DNA of 64,000 nt from Halomonas alkalisoli (lineage in GTDB: Bacteria > Pseudomonadota > Gammaproteobacteria > Pseudomonadales > Halomonadaceae), in contig NZ_JAKCMI010000012.1 of the NCBI RefSeq assembly GCF_021412585.1, positions 329,344 through 393,343 on the forward strand, written 5' to 3'. Every line of letters begins with the position of its first letter. Positions within the stretch are counted from its first letter, which is position 1. Below the pieces are notes generated by a model. The model was not told the DNA's origin. It did not search any database and saw nothing but the letters and a program-made list of their open reading frames with translations. The position numbers and the translations under genes were made by a program. This document shows positions 1 to 8,171 of this stretch, piece by piece.

Positions 1-87
1 GGGCGCTTCATGGGCGTGTCCATGCCCAGCTTCCGCGGCGGTGCTGCTCTGCTCGAGGGTAGGCTGAGGAGGTACCTTAGGGGCCAT
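1..87 (-). CDS. ctaD: Cytochrome c oxidase subunit I, N-terminus only
   Basis: Only the first 29 codons lie in the window; the gene runs off the left edge. The start ATG (85-87, minus strand) follows a GGAG ribosome site. The visible peptide begins MAPKVPPQPTLEQ and continues into a His-rich stretch (GHGHAHEAP), like the soluble leader before the first helix of some proteobacterial subunit I proteins. The identification rests mainly on its place directly downstream of coxB on the same strand, the usual coxB-ctaD order. No haem or copper ligand is visible, so the call is contextual. Confidence 0.6.
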   Translation of the reverse strand, partial: MAPKVPPQPTLEQSSTAAEAGHGHAHEAP

Positions 88-132
88 CGGAAATCTCCAG
101 ATTCATTGTCTTGTTATGTCGGCGCATAGGGG

Positions 133-156
133 GGCCACGGCAAAAGCGCCGTGGCC
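133..156 (-). terminator. Intercistronic hairpin between coxB and ctaD
   Basis: A perfect 9-bp inverted repeat (GGCCACGGC and GCCGTGGCC) with a 6-nt loop sits just after the coxB stop. No T-tract follows, so it may be an mRNA-stabilising or partial-termination hairpin that sets the ratio of subunit II to subunit I. Function is inferred. Confidence 0.4.
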
Positions 157-160
157 GTGA

Positions 161-1279
161 TCAGCGTTCCAGCCGCTCGGCAATTTCTGCAGGCTGCACC
201 GCATCGCCGGTGTCGTTGCCCCAGGCGTTGCGGGTATAGGTGATCACCGCGGCGAGTTCGACAGGGTTGAGCGTGGTACGGAACGACGGCATGGCAGTAC
301 CGGAGACGCCATTGATGATGGTGTCCTTGTGCCAGTCGATATCGGCGAGCATCTGCTCATTGCCGGCCAGAGCCGGGAACGCCGGCGGAGAACCCTGACC
401 TTCCACCTGGTGACAGGAGGCGCAGATGCTGCCGTAGACGCCCTCGCCACGCTCCATGAGCTCGTCCATCTCCCACTCGCGATCGACCCCAAGCGCTTCC
501 TCGGCGGCCATTTCCTGGCGCTCGACCAACCATGTCTCGAAGTCGTCCTCTTCCATGGCGTGAACCACGATGGGCATGTAGGCGTGATCCACGCCACACA
601 GCTCGGCACACTGGCCGCGATAGATGCCCGGCTCGTTGATCCTGACCCAGTTCTCGCTGATGAAGCCGGGAATGGTGTCCTGCTTCACGGCGAAGTCGGG
701 CACCCACCAGGCGTGGATGACATCATCGGAGGTAAAAAGGAAGCGAACCTTGCGATTGATCGGCAGGACCAGAGGCTCGTCGACCTCCAGCAGGTAGTTC
801 TCGCCACGCTCCTCGTCACCGCGTATCTGAGCGCGCGGTGTCGACATGTTCGAGTTGAAGGCGACATCTTCACCGAGATATTCATAGCGCCAACGCCATT
901 GCTGACCGGTGACCATGACATCCAGTTCGGCATCAGAGGGGTCGTAGATCTTCTGCAGCGTCGCCGTGGCGGGAATCGCCATGCCAACCAGGATCAGCAG
1001 CGGCACCGCCGTCCAGATCACCTCCACGGTGGTGTTCTCGTGGAAGTTGGCCGCCTTGGCGCCCTTGGAGTGGCGATGGCGTATCAGGGAGTAGAACATA
1101 ACCCCGAACACGGCCACGCCGATGACGACGCAGATCCAGAATATGACCATGTGCAGATTGTAGATTTCTCTACTGAGGTCTGTTACCCCCACCGGCATGT
1201 TCCAGCCACTGGCCAGAGCTGCCTGGCTCGAGCCGACAAGGGACAGGCCCCCTGCCAACCATACGAGCAGAGTGCGCAT
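161..1279 (-). CDS. coxB: Cytochrome c oxidase subunit II with fused cytochrome c domain (caa3 type)
   Basis: 372 aa. It accepts electrons from cytochrome c at the periplasmic face and passes them through the CuA centre to subunit I. Seen in the sequence: a signal-like N-terminus (about 1-24), two membrane helices (about 43-65 and 88-108), a CuA domain with H189 and the CAELCGVDHAYM motif (C224, C228, H232, M235), and a C-terminal cytochrome c domain with CASCH (286-290) and likely axial M330 in GTAMPSF. The fused haem c domain marks a caa3-type enzyme. An ATG 69 nt further upstream is possible, but the chosen ATG has a GGAGG site at the right distance and gives a proper signal sequence. ctaD follows on the same strand. 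Confidence 0.95.
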   Translation of the reverse strand: MRTLLVWLAGGLSLVGSSQAALASGWNMPVGVTDLSREIYNLHMVIFWICVVIGVAVFGVMFYSLIRHRHSKGAKAANFHENTTVEVIWTAVPLLILVGMAIPATATLQKIYDPSDAELDVMVTGQQWRWRYEYLGEDVAFNSNMSTPRAQIRGDEERGENYLLEVDEPLVLPINRKVRFLFTSDDVIHAWWVPDFAVKQDTIPGFISENWVRINEPGIYRGQCAELCGVDHAYMPIVVHAMEEDDFETWLVERQEMAAEEALGVDREWEMDELMERGEGVYGSICASCHQVEGQGSPPAFPALAGNEQMLADIDWHKDTIINGVSGTAMPSFRTTLNPVELAAVITYTRNAWGNDTGDAVQPAEIAERLER

Positions 1280-1474
1280 CGACGCCTCCCGATGTTTGTA
1301 GTTGTCGTAGCAATGGCAACCCCGAATGTCAGGGACGGGGGTCCTCACGCAAGCGCAAGAACATTAGCCGCTTCTGCGAGGATTATATGGAGACGGGACC
1401 GGAAAGTCACTGCTCCTGATCCCCTGCTCTGTCTAACGCGCCAGTCAACGCAGCGCGCCACGACCACGTTCGGC

Positions 1475-1648
1475 TCAACCAGCCGCCCAGGTCGCCACCA
1501 GGGCAATCAAGCCCACAAACAGCAGCGCCATGATGATCCCGACGAGGATAAAGGCCATCGGGTTTCCCTTCTCGAAGTCCTCACGCCGCTGCTGTTCCTT
1601 CTGCACTCCCAAAAAAGCCGCCAGCACTGACTTGATCACTCCCCACAT
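1475..1648 (-). CDS. DUF2970 family small membrane protein
   Basis: 57 aa. A short amphipathic N-terminus (WGVIKSVLAAFLGVQ) is followed by a charged linker (QRREDFEKGNP) and one membrane helix (about 31-53). This matches the DUF2970 family of small one-helix proteins, which are often found near cytochrome oxidase genes. It lies upstream of coxB on the same strand and may share its transcript. A longer reading with 24 more residues is open, but the ATG at 1648 follows a GGGGAT ribosome site and starts where the family starts. Its exact role is unknown. Confidence 0.75.
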   Translation of the reverse strand: MWGVIKSVLAAFLGVQKEQQRREDFEKGNPMAFILVGIIMALLFVGLIALVATWAAG

Positions 1649-1737
1649 GGCGTATCCCCACGGCCAGATTGGACGCTCATAGCATGCCACAGCTGGCACG
1701 GCTTCGGAAAACCACTTCATCTGATCACATCACAAAG

Positions 1738-1755
1738 TATTATACTGCGACGCAG
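1738..1755 (+). promoter_or_regulatory. -10-like box overlapping a CTGC-N3-GCAG palindrome
   Basis: TATTAT/TATACT (1738-1746) looks like a -10 box, with a weak CTTCAT -35 about 17 nt upstream. CTGC (1745-1748) and GCAG (1752-1755) form the palindrome CTGC-N3-GCAG, the form reported for sites of the polyhydroxyalkanoate repressor PhaR. It lies about 90 nt before the phasin-like gene. Binding by PhaR is inference. Confidence 0.45.
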
Positions 1756-1842
1756 CAACATTGGCGCTGCCGGCCCCTCACTGGACTACACTTCGAGGCA
1801 GGAGACAGCCCTTGGTTATCCTTCCACCTTCAGGAGTTCGCC

Positions 1843-2199
1843 ATGCCCAGCAAGAAGACAGAACCCAGCGCCAACAACCCGCTCGATGCTACCCGGCCCA
1901 TCATGGAATGGTGGACCCAGCAGTGGATGCAGGGTGCAACGCCCATGACCCGCATGCAACTGGCCTGGATGGAAAACCTGTCGGAAATCATGCAGCAGGA
2001 AGCCCGCTTTCTTTCGGCCCTCGCCGAGTCGAGCCAGCGCATCGCCAAGTGCTATGACACCCATCAGGGCGACCCGGCGAAGATGAACGAGTGCTACCAG
2101 GAGCTGGCCAAGGAAGTGGCGGAACAGCACATGGAGCGAATGAAGAACGTCGCCAGCCTGTCGCACGACTTCCGCACCCGGATCTGGGAAGAGCTCTAG
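1843..2199 (+). CDS. Phasin-like small alpha-helical protein
   Basis: 118 aa, no signal peptide or membrane segment. The N-terminus is disordered (MPSKKTEPSANNP). It is followed by a Trp/Met-rich amphipathic stretch (EWWTQQWMQ, QLAWMENLSEIMQQ) and long helices, as in short phasins that coat polyhydroxyalkanoate granules. The ATG at 1843 has a CAGGAG site 6 nt upstream; the open frame extends further 5' but without a better start. The upstream CTGC-N3-GCAG palindrome supports a phasin under PhaR-type control. No phaC or phaR gene is in the window, so the call is moderate. Confidence 0.5.
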   Translation: MPSKKTEPSANNPLDATRPIMEWWTQQWMQGATPMTRMQLAWMENLSEIMQQEARFLSALAESSQRIAKCYDTHQGDPAKMNECYQELAKEVAEQHMERMKNVASLSHDFRTRIWEEL

Positions 2200-2245
2200 A
2201 AGGCTACACGCCTGGAGCCGAAGGCCGACGAAGCCCGCCTTCGGC

Positions 2246-3874
2246 TCAGTGTGGCTTGTGTGCCTCGTCATCGGAAACCGGCACCGGGCGGGAGCCCGCA
2301 TCGTCGAGATCGGCCCATGGCTCCCGTGGCGCCTCGGCACGCTCGCCGGTACGTGCCGCATAGCGCTCGCGATGCAGCGCCTTGAGCAAGCCGACGACCA
2401 TCAGCATGATCACCACCGAGAACGGCAGTGCCGCCATGATCACCGCCGCCTGCAGCGTCTCGAGCCCTCCAGCCATCAGCAGCACCGCCGTCAGCAGCCC
2501 CAGCAGGCCTCCCCATAGTATGCGGTGAGCCGTGGGTGGCTCCGGGTCGCCGCCGGCCAGGATGGTATTGATCACCAGGGTGCCGGCATTGGCCGAAGTG
2601 ATCAGGTAAGTGGCGATCAGCAGCACCAGCACGGCAGACACGCCCTGCCCCAGCAGCCCGAGCCCCATGGCGTCGATGGTGGCAAACAGCGCCGTGGCCA
2701 CGTCGGCCTCCACGGCGGCCACGATGCCACCCGCCCCGAACAGCTCATGGTAGAGGGCGGTGCCACCGAACAGCCCAATCCAGACGATGGTGATGACCGT
2801 GGGTACCAGCAGCACGCCCATGACGAATTCACGGAAGGTTCGCCCCCGGGAGACCCGGGCGATGAACATGCCCACGAACGGCGACCAGGCCAGCCACCAG
2901 CCCCAGAAGAACACCGTCCACTCCGCCTGCCAGCCATCGTCCCGGGTCGCATTGGTGTGGAACGTCATGCCCATCAGGTTCTGGATGTAATCGCCCGTCG
3001 ACTCGATGGTAATCGCGATCAGATACTGGGTCGGCCCGAACAGCAGCATGAACACCACCACCGCGATACTCAGCCAGAAATTGGCTTCCGACAGCAGGCG
3101 CACGCCACGCTTCACACCGGAGACCACGGAGACGGTCGCCACGCTCATGATCACGGCGGTAACGATCAGTTGAAGGGCCAGCGAAGACGGCAGGCCGAAA
3201 ACCGCGTCGAGCCCCGCGTTCATCTGCTGTACGCCCAGGCCCAGGGTGGTGGCGATACCGAATACCGTACCAAACACCGCCAGCACATCGACGGCATCGC
3301 CCAACAGGCCATCGGTACGCTTGCCGAACAGCGGCTTGAGCCCGGAACGAATGGTGAGCGGCATCTTCCAGCGATAGGAGAAATAGGCCAGCACCAGCGC
3401 CACGAAGGAGAAGATCGCCCAGCCGTTCAACCCCCAGTGGAAATAGGTCAAGCGCATGGCGACCCGCGCGGCGTCGGGGCTCATGCCATCAACAATGAAG
3501 GGGTTCGCCTGGAACTGCAGTATCGGCTGGGCGACCGACCAGAACAGGATGCCGACCCCGGTGCCTGCCGCGAACAGCATCGCCACCCAGGAAAAGAAGG
3601 TGAATTCCGGCTGCTCGAAGTCGCTGCCCAGGCGAACGTTCTTGTAGCGCCCCGTGCCGAGCCACACCATGAACAGGAGTAGAAACGCCACCAGCAGCAC
3701 GTAATACCATTCGAGAAAGGGATCGAGCACGGTGCGCATCAGCGCCAACCCATACCCCAGGCGCTCGGTATAGAAGGCGCCATAGATCAGGGATACCGCT
3801 ACGACCAGGAACGTAACCAGGGTGACCCTCGGGTTCATGCCCTTGAGGGGACCGCACCGAGCCTGTTGGTACAT
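2246..3874 (-). CDS. BCCT family betaine/choline/carnitine transporter
   Basis: 542 aa with about 12 hydrophobic helices. Diagnostic segments are GTGVGILFWSVAQP in the N-terminal half and the Trp-rich signature FFWGWWLAWSPFVGMFIARVSRGRT near residue 320 onward (split here as the WWLAWSPFVGMF core and ARVSRGRT). The family imports quaternary-ammonium osmolytes with Na+ or H+; the glycine motif resembles Na+-coupled members. The short acidic C-terminal tail (about 45 residues after the last helix) could be involved in osmosensing. The ATG at 3874 follows an AAAGGA site; two further upstream in-frame starts would add an unlikely Cys-rich leader. It stands alone, ending convergently with the phasin-like gene. 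Substrate cannot be told from sequence. Confidence 0.9.
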   Translation of the reverse strand: MYQQARCGPLKGMNPRVTLVTFLVVAVSLIYGAFYTERLGYGLALMRTVLDPFLEWYYVLLVAFLLLFMVWLGTGRYKNVRLGSDFEQPEFTFFSWVAMLFAAGTGVGILFWSVAQPILQFQANPFIVDGMSPDAARVAMRLTYFHWGLNGWAIFSFVALVLAYFSYRWKMPLTIRSGLKPLFGKRTDGLLGDAVDVLAVFGTVFGIATTLGLGVQQMNAGLDAVFGLPSSLALQLIVTAVIMSVATVSVVSGVKRGVRLLSEANFWLSIAVVVFMLLFGPTQYLIAITIESTGDYIQNLMGMTFHTNATRDDGWQAEWTVFFWGWWLAWSPFVGMFIARVSRGRTFREFVMGVLLVPTVITIVWIGLFGGTALYHELFGAGGIVAAVEADVATALFATIDAMGLGLLGQGVSAVLVLLIATYLITSANAGTLVINTILAGGDPEPPTAHRILWGGLLGLLTAVLLMAGGLETLQAAVIMAALPFSVVIMLMVVGLLKALHRERYAARTGERAEAPREPWADLDDAGSRPVPVSDDEAHKPH

Positions 3875-4120
3875 GGCGATGTCCTTTCCCGATGACGAGC
3901 AATTGCCGATGCTCATCATAAAGCAACGCACGCCCTCCTTCACGGCTGCCCCCGCCCCTACCCCGATCAACCCCTTGTAAAGGCAAGCTTCTGAAAGGAA
4001 AGTACAAAAGAGGCTTTTCATTTAGAACGGAACGCGCTAGTATACGCCTCGTTCTCGGGGAGCTGGTTACGGCCAACCAACCGGAAAACCTGGGGGAACC
4101 CACGTTTGTAGAACGACAGT

Positions 4121-4197
4121 CGGAGCGTGGCGCAGCTTGGTAGCGCGCTGCAATGGGGTTGCAGAGGTCGCAGGTTCGAATCCTGTCGCTCCGACCA
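4121..4197 (+). tRNA. tRNA-Pro (anticodon GGG)
   Basis: 77 nt. Acceptor arms CGGAGCG and CGCTCCG pair, and CCA is encoded after the discriminator A. The anticodon stem CTGCA/TGCAG closes the loop ATGGGGT, giving anticodon GGG (reads CCC). The T-arm carries GGTTCGAATCC. A possible -10 (TAGTAT, about 4039-4044) lies upstream, and a hairpin terminator follows. The 3' half is duplicated about 2 kb downstream, so this gene was used as an integration site and rebuilt by the event. Confidence 0.95.
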
Positions 4198-4252
4198 TTA
4201 GATTCAAGAAAAGCCGCCACTTACGGGTCACCCCGACTGGCGGTTTTTCGTT
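4153..4252 (+). repeat. Left att-like repeat: 3' half of tRNA-Pro plus terminator
   Basis: A stretch of about 100 bp, from the anticodon loop through the 3' end of the tRNA and its terminator, recurs at 6148-6245 with two single-base deletions and a few substitutions in the second copy. Starting in the anticodon loop and running through the tRNA end is the typical core of a tyrosine-recombinase integration site. Confidence 0.85.
4210..4248 (+). terminator. Rho-independent terminator of tRNA-Pro
   Basis: AAAGCCGCCA and TGGCGGTTT form a stem of about 9 bp with an 18-nt loop, ending in TTTTT. The same structure is kept in the downstream copy near 6209-6241. Confidence 0.8.
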
Positions 4253-4651
4253 GGTGGTAAAAAACTGGTAAAACTCCTCCCCTCTTGGACCCATTACCAG
4301 GCGCCTGGAGCGGCGCGGGCGCTACTCAATGGTAGAGCTGCACCATCGCCGTTTTCCCTTCTCTATCAATACCCTGCATGACTCCCTGTCTAACAAATTA
4401 GCGATTGTCTAACGATTTTCGTGGCCGCCGTTGAGCGATCCATGGCGCTAAGCCATGCTCTGACCATGGACGAACAGACACGACTCCGGATCACCCAATG
4501 GCGCAAGCGCCTCGAACGGAAGGGCTGGATCAGCCTCCGCCGGAGGCGCCGGTGCAGGGCCGGGTGGTCAAGGGAGTGTTTAGAGGTTGCCCCCTGGGGC
4601 TGGCCATACCTAATCGCGCAAGGGGGCATTGTTCGGATTGGCTAATGAGGG
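4253..4651. other. Gene-free left part of the tRNA-Pro island
   Basis: About 400 bp with no convincing gene. Short open frames of 74-79 codons exist on both strands but have Arg-rich, shadow-like translations. A D-arm-like stretch near 4320-4345 resembles the 5' part of a tRNA-Gly but has no 3' half. Probably decayed mobile DNA. Confidence 0.5.
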
Positions 4652-5473
4652 CTATGAGTTAGAAGTTTGAATGTTCCTGTTTTGGAATACGATGTCTGCA
4701 AAGCGTAGTCTTCCGTCATTTTCCCATTTAATCCCATTAATTGTATAAATTCGGAATCCTCTTGACGACAGCCACTCAACTATAGCCGTGGCATCACCTG
4801 AAGCTTTCCCCTCAATGCGACATTCAGCCACTATATAGTCAATCTTGCTTAGCACTGCCTCCGCCCCCTTTATCACATCAAAATCGAATCCTTCGGTATC
4901 TGTCTTAAGAATGAATGGAGGAGAAAGCTTGCTTTCTTCTACCAGCTCATCGATTCGGACTGACCGACAAGTGCTTTCCTTTTTGTTCTTGTCATGATTG
5001 GGGAACTCGCTATGTGAGGCTCTCGATGAGATAGCCTTTTGATCACCCCTCTCATAAAAAACACAATCGCCTGTAAAGTCTGTCGCGACAGCTCTTTCCC
5101 ATTGCCCTGGTCTTTCGCTTAAAATTTTCTTGATGCTATCACCAAAACCCTCTACTGGCTCGATAAGCATAAGATATGCATCAGGAAAGGCGGCATATAG
5201 CGAAGGTGTCCCTGTTGCAACACCAACATCGATTATCGTTCGAGGCTGACTACTCCCTGACATTTCGTCAAATTTCCATCCACTTACATCCCAGGTTGCG
5301 CTTGTGTGGAGGGAGGTCCGGTTTAATGTTACGGGGCCTATCTCTACTTTTCCCCTGGAAAGTTTTTCTACGACCTTAGGAGGGCTATTGGTTGTTGTTG
5401 GCTTGCTCGCAACATTCTGCGCCGCTCTTGCTCGGCCAGGTGCATTTAGCTTCTTCAATATACGCTTAATCAT
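4652..5473 (-). CDS. FkbM family SAM-dependent methyltransferase
   Basis: 273 aa, soluble. A basic N-terminus (about 1-60, low complexity) precedes a Rossmann methyltransferase domain. IIDVGVATGTPSLYAAFPDA is the SAM-binding loop, an acidic EP pair follows (LIEPVEG), and ILKTDTEGFDFDVIKGAE is the FkbM signature. The family O-methylates sugars or small molecules. The region is visibly more AT-rich than its surroundings and sits inside the tRNA-Pro repeat-bounded island, so it looks acquired. It may be cargo used on a surface sugar. The ATG at 5473 follows a GGAAGA site. Confidence 0.85.
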   Translation of the reverse strand: MIKRILKKLNAPGRARAAQNVASKPTTTNSPPKVVEKLSRGKVEIGPVTLNRTSLHTSATWDVSGWKFDEMSGSSQPRTIIDVGVATGTPSLYAAFPDAYLMLIEPVEGFGDSIKKILSERPGQWERAVATDFTGDCVFYERGDQKAISSRASHSEFPNHDKNKKESTCRSVRIDELVEESKLSPPFILKTDTEGFDFDVIKGAEAVLSKIDYIVAECRIEGKASGDATAIVEWLSSRGFRIYTINGIKWENDGRLRFADIVFQNRNIQTSNS

Positions 5474-5609
5474 ATTCTTCCGCCGAGGGTCTCGCTGCTA
5501 GAGGGGCTTCGGGCACTGTACCTCATCAGGGCAATCCTGGGTAGGCCCGTCAATCCTTGGGGTTAGCATGAAGGAAGATGGTTCTTAGTCGCCCGGAGCT
5601 TGCGAAATG

Positions 5610-6055
5610 TCAGAGTTTAACCGCTTGGATGAAAAGGTCATCGATCTGCTCGCCACTCAACCCTAGGGCATAGCCCAGGCCGACAAGCTGCTCATTCATG
5701 CGCTCCCATACTGTCGCCCGCTGATACCACGCCCGCGTCAGCTTGCGCTCTACCACATCCTCGATGCTGTCGATGGCGGCTTCGACCTGCTCATCTAGTC
5801 CTGTGAGAATTAGCTGGTGTTCGCCCTGGGGCTGGTGACGGACGCTGACTGGCGCCACCGATCCAGCTCTTCTTCTGGCGTCAGCGGCTCGGGCTCCGGT
5901 TCAGGCTTTGGGGCAACACTAAATCCATCATCAATGCTCACAACCTCGCCACGCATGATGCCCTCAAGCGCCTGCTGATACTGCTCGTCATTGATCGGAA
6001 TTCCACCCTCAATGGGCGACTGGCTGATTTGTCCGTTGGCTGCGTAGGGCATCAC
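5610..6055 (-). pseudogene. Frameshifted phage tail-region protein
   Basis: Two overlapping frames look like one broken gene. The first part (6055 to 5810) starts MMPYAANGQISQSP and carries an acidic Pro linker (PKPEPEPEPLTPEEELDRW) common in small phage proteins near tail-fibre genes. The second part (5858 to 5610) contains GLDEQVEAAIDSI, a WERMNEQL segment and GLSGEQIDDLF, the usual C-terminus of such proteins. The reading switches frame within about 5830-5855, shortly after RQSASV, so a small indel in that stretch would restore one protein of about 145 aa. Alternatively they are two overlapping genes. It supports a prophage origin for this island. Confidence 0.6.
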
Positions 6056-6147
6056 GCGATCCTCATGTAATAGGTGAGCTGCTGGTGTTTTACGTCGGTG
6101 CGGTCACCAGTTCGTGCATCCGGGCTGTTTGTGGAGTCAAAGCTTAT

Positions 6148-6245
6148 ATGGGGTTGCAGAGGTGCAGGTTCGAATCCTGTCGCTCCGACCATTAGATTCA
6201 AGAAAAGCCGCCACTACGGATCATACCGAGTGGCGGTTTTTCGTT
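6148..6245 (+). repeat. Right att-like repeat: 3' half of tRNA-Pro, not a functional tRNA
   Basis: Second copy of the tRNA-Pro 3' half and terminator. It lacks the acceptor and D arms at the 5' side and has lost one base before the T-arm (AGGTGCAGG instead of AGGTCGCAGG), so it cannot encode a tRNA. With the copy at 4153 it bounds a remnant of about 2 kb that has no recognisable integrase. Confidence 0.85.
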
Positions 6246-6382
6246 TTTCCCTCTTGGGCGCAGTACCGGGCCGTTGGGGCAGCGTCGAGACCGAAACGTA
6301 TCGAGCCGGCGCTGTCAGACAATGTAAGGCCCAGCCTTCTGGCACGACAGAGCCTCGGCGAACGTTACGACAAGGACTCCGC

Positions 6383-7477
6383 ATGCCCCTGACCCAGCCC
6401 GACGCCCTCACCGCCATCCAGGCGAGCCTCGCCGCCACGTCCTGGGCCGACGAGCCGTTGGTGCCCATGGAGGACAGCGGCCTTGCCCACGTTCATCTTC
6501 GCCTGGGCGAAAGCGGCTGGCTGCTGCGCATTCCCAAGCAGAGCCAGATGGGCCTAGAGCCCACGGATCACCTGACCTATGAGTCCGCCTGCTTTGCCCG
6601 CGCCGCGCCCAGCGGAGTGACACCCGCACTGGCCGAGAACCTGCCACCAAGCTCCGCCCTGCCCCGTGGCGCACTGGTGGTCAGGGCCATCGACGGGCGC
6701 AGCGCAACGCTCCCCGACGACCTGCCGGCACTGATGTGCAGCCTGGCGGCCATCCATCGCCTGCCGCTACCCGCCACAGCCGAGCGCGCCCCACTGCTGG
6801 CACCCCGCGACCCACTGGCGGCGATGTATCACGAGGTTCTGGACCAGGCCCGTTACCTGGCCGACGCCGGCCTGGCCCCCGAGGCCGAACAGGGAATTCG
6901 CCGCGAACTGGCACAGTTTTCCGCCTCCCTCAACACGCCTCAGCGCCCCGAACGGCGGCTGATCACCTTCGATGCCCACCCCGGCAATTTCCTGATCGAT
7001 GTCGATGGCCAGGCCTGGATGGTCGACCTGGAGAAAGCCCGCTACAGCTATCCCGGCTTCGACCTGGCGCATGCCACTCTCTATACCTCGACCACCTGGG
7101 ACATCAACAGCCACGCCGTGCTCGATAGCGATGCCATACTTGCCGCCTACGCCACCTGGGAGCGGAAGATGGGTGAAACGGGCCGCGCCCAGCGCCCCTG
7201 GCACCTGCCCCTGCGCCGCGCCATGTGGCTGTGGTCGGTCACCTGGTGTGCCAAGTGGCAGGTGACCTCCGGGGCGCCACCGTCAAGAAATGCTCGCGGG
7301 CAGGACTGGTCGCGCCAGCACAACAGCGAAGCACTCAACGCTCATGTTCAGGAGCGTGTGGCACACTACCTCTCACCCCCGGTGATCAGGCGCATGGGCG
7401 AGGAATTCCAGTCACTTGCCACAGCCTTTGCCGATGGCCTCGACACGGCGATCCAGCGCACCGACGACCTGGAGTAG
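6383..7477 (+). CDS. APH/choline-kinase-like phosphotransferase
   Basis: 364 aa. The C-terminal lobe has the kinase motifs: LITFDAHPGNFLID (catalytic loop, with FDAHPGN where the family has HGDxxxxN) and WMVDLEKARYSYPGFDLAH (metal-binding Asp). The N-lobe has WLLRIPK with a likely ATP-binding Lys. The family phosphorylates small molecules or acts in lipid or sugar metabolism; drug resistance cannot be inferred. The ATG at 6383 has an AAGGA site 6 nt upstream; the open frame extends 103 codons further 5' but that stretch reads through the tRNA remnant. The next gene starts 7 nt after its stop, so it is the first gene of a three-gene unit with two glycosyltransferase-like genes. Confidence 0.8.
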   Translation: MPLTQPDALTAIQASLAATSWADEPLVPMEDSGLAHVHLRLGESGWLLRIPKQSQMGLEPTDHLTYESACFARAAPSGVTPALAENLPPSSALPRGALVVRAIDGRSATLPDDLPALMCSLAAIHRLPLPATAERAPLLAPRDPLAAMYHEVLDQARYLADAGLAPEAEQGIRRELAQFSASLNTPQRPERRLITFDAHPGNFLIDVDGQAWMVDLEKARYSYPGFDLAHATLYTSTTWDINSHAVLDSDAILAAYATWERKMGETGRAQRPWHLPLRRAMWLWSVTWCAKWQVTSGAPPSRNARGQDWSRQHNSEALNAHVQERVAHYLSPPVIRRMGEEFQSLATAFADGLDTAIQRTDDLE

Positions 7478-7484
7478 AGACGCC

Positions 7485-8171
7485 ATGCGCCAGCCCGGCC
7501 TGAGCGTGATCATACCGACCCTCAACGAAGCCGAGACCCTTGAGGCACGGCTCGAGCACCTGCTCGCGCTATGGGCCTGTGGTGTCGAAATCATCATTGT
7601 GGATGGGGGCAGCCAGGACGAGACAGTGGCCAAGGCCAGCCGCGTGGCCGATCGTGTCATCGAAAGCCCGCCGGGGCGCGCCGTACAGATGAATGCGGGA
7701 GCCCACGCCGCCACTGCCGGCCAGCTGCTGTTCCTGCATGCCGACACCCAGCTGCCGCGGCGGGCCGACCGCCTGATCGACGAGGCCCTGGCCGGGCGCC
7801 GCTGGGGGCGCTTCGATATCCGGCTCGAGGGGCGCCACCCCATGCTGCCGGTGATCGCCACCGCCATGAACTGGCGCTCGCGCTTCACCGGCATCGCCAC
7901 CGGCGACCAGGCGCTATTCATGACCCGCAGCGCCTTCGACGAGGTCGGCGGCTTTCCCGACCAGCCCTTGATGGAGGACATCGCGCTTTCAAAGCGTCTC
8001 AGGCGTCTTTCGCCCCCCGCCTGCCTGCGCCAGCGCGTAAGCAGCTCGGGGCGGCGCTGGGAGCACAACGGCGCCTGGCCGACCATCCTGCTGATGTGGC
8101 GGCTTCGCTATCGCTATTGGCGCGGAGAGTCGCCCGAGCAGTTGGCCAGGGCCTATCGCGATGTGCGCTGA
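7485..8171 (+). CDS. TIGR04283 family glycosyltransferase (GT2)
   Basis: 228 aa. Starts with the GT-A fold signature LSVIIPTLNEAETLEARLE, then IIIVDGGSQDETVAKA, LLFLHADTQLP (DxD-like HADT) and GFPDQPLMEDIALSKRL (ED motif). This matches the TIGR04283 group, which is regularly encoded next to a TIGR04282 partner, as here. Those families are named for arsenosugar clusters, but no arsenic gene is present, so the acceptor is unknown. It starts 7 nt after the phosphotransferase gene and overlaps the next gene by 11 nt, pointing to one transcript and coupled translation. Confidence 0.85.
   Translation: MRQPGLSVIIPTLNEAETLEARLEHLLALWACGVEIIIVDGGSQDETVAKASRVADRVIESPPGRAVQMNAGAHAATAGQLLFLHADTQLPRRADRLIDEALAGRRWGRFDIRLEGRHPMLPVIATAMNWRSRFTGIATGDQALFMTRSAFDEVGGFPDQPLMEDIALSKRLRRLSPPACLRQRVSSSGRRWEHNGAWPTILLMWRLRYRYWRGESPEQLARAYRDVR

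Noticed and set aside
329..1630. 433-codon open frame on the plus strand over coxB
   Set aside because: It is antisense to a gene with clear CuA and haem motifs. The translation is His/Val-rich and typical of a shadow frame in high-GC DNA.
2525..3682. 385-codon plus-strand frame opposite the BCCT gene
   Set aside because: Gln/His/Arg-rich translation with no domain; it mirrors the codon positions of the real gene.
4315..4352. tRNA-Gly
   Set aside because: Only a D-arm-like 5' part (CTCAATGGTAGAGC) is seen. No T-arm or acceptor partner follows.
5610..6055. Two separate intact phage genes
   Set aside because: Possible, but the motifs continue across the overlap as in one protein, so a frameshift is the simpler reading.
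6148..6194. Second tRNA-Pro gene
   Set aside because: Only the 3' half is present and one base before the T-arm is lost; it cannot fold as a tRNA.
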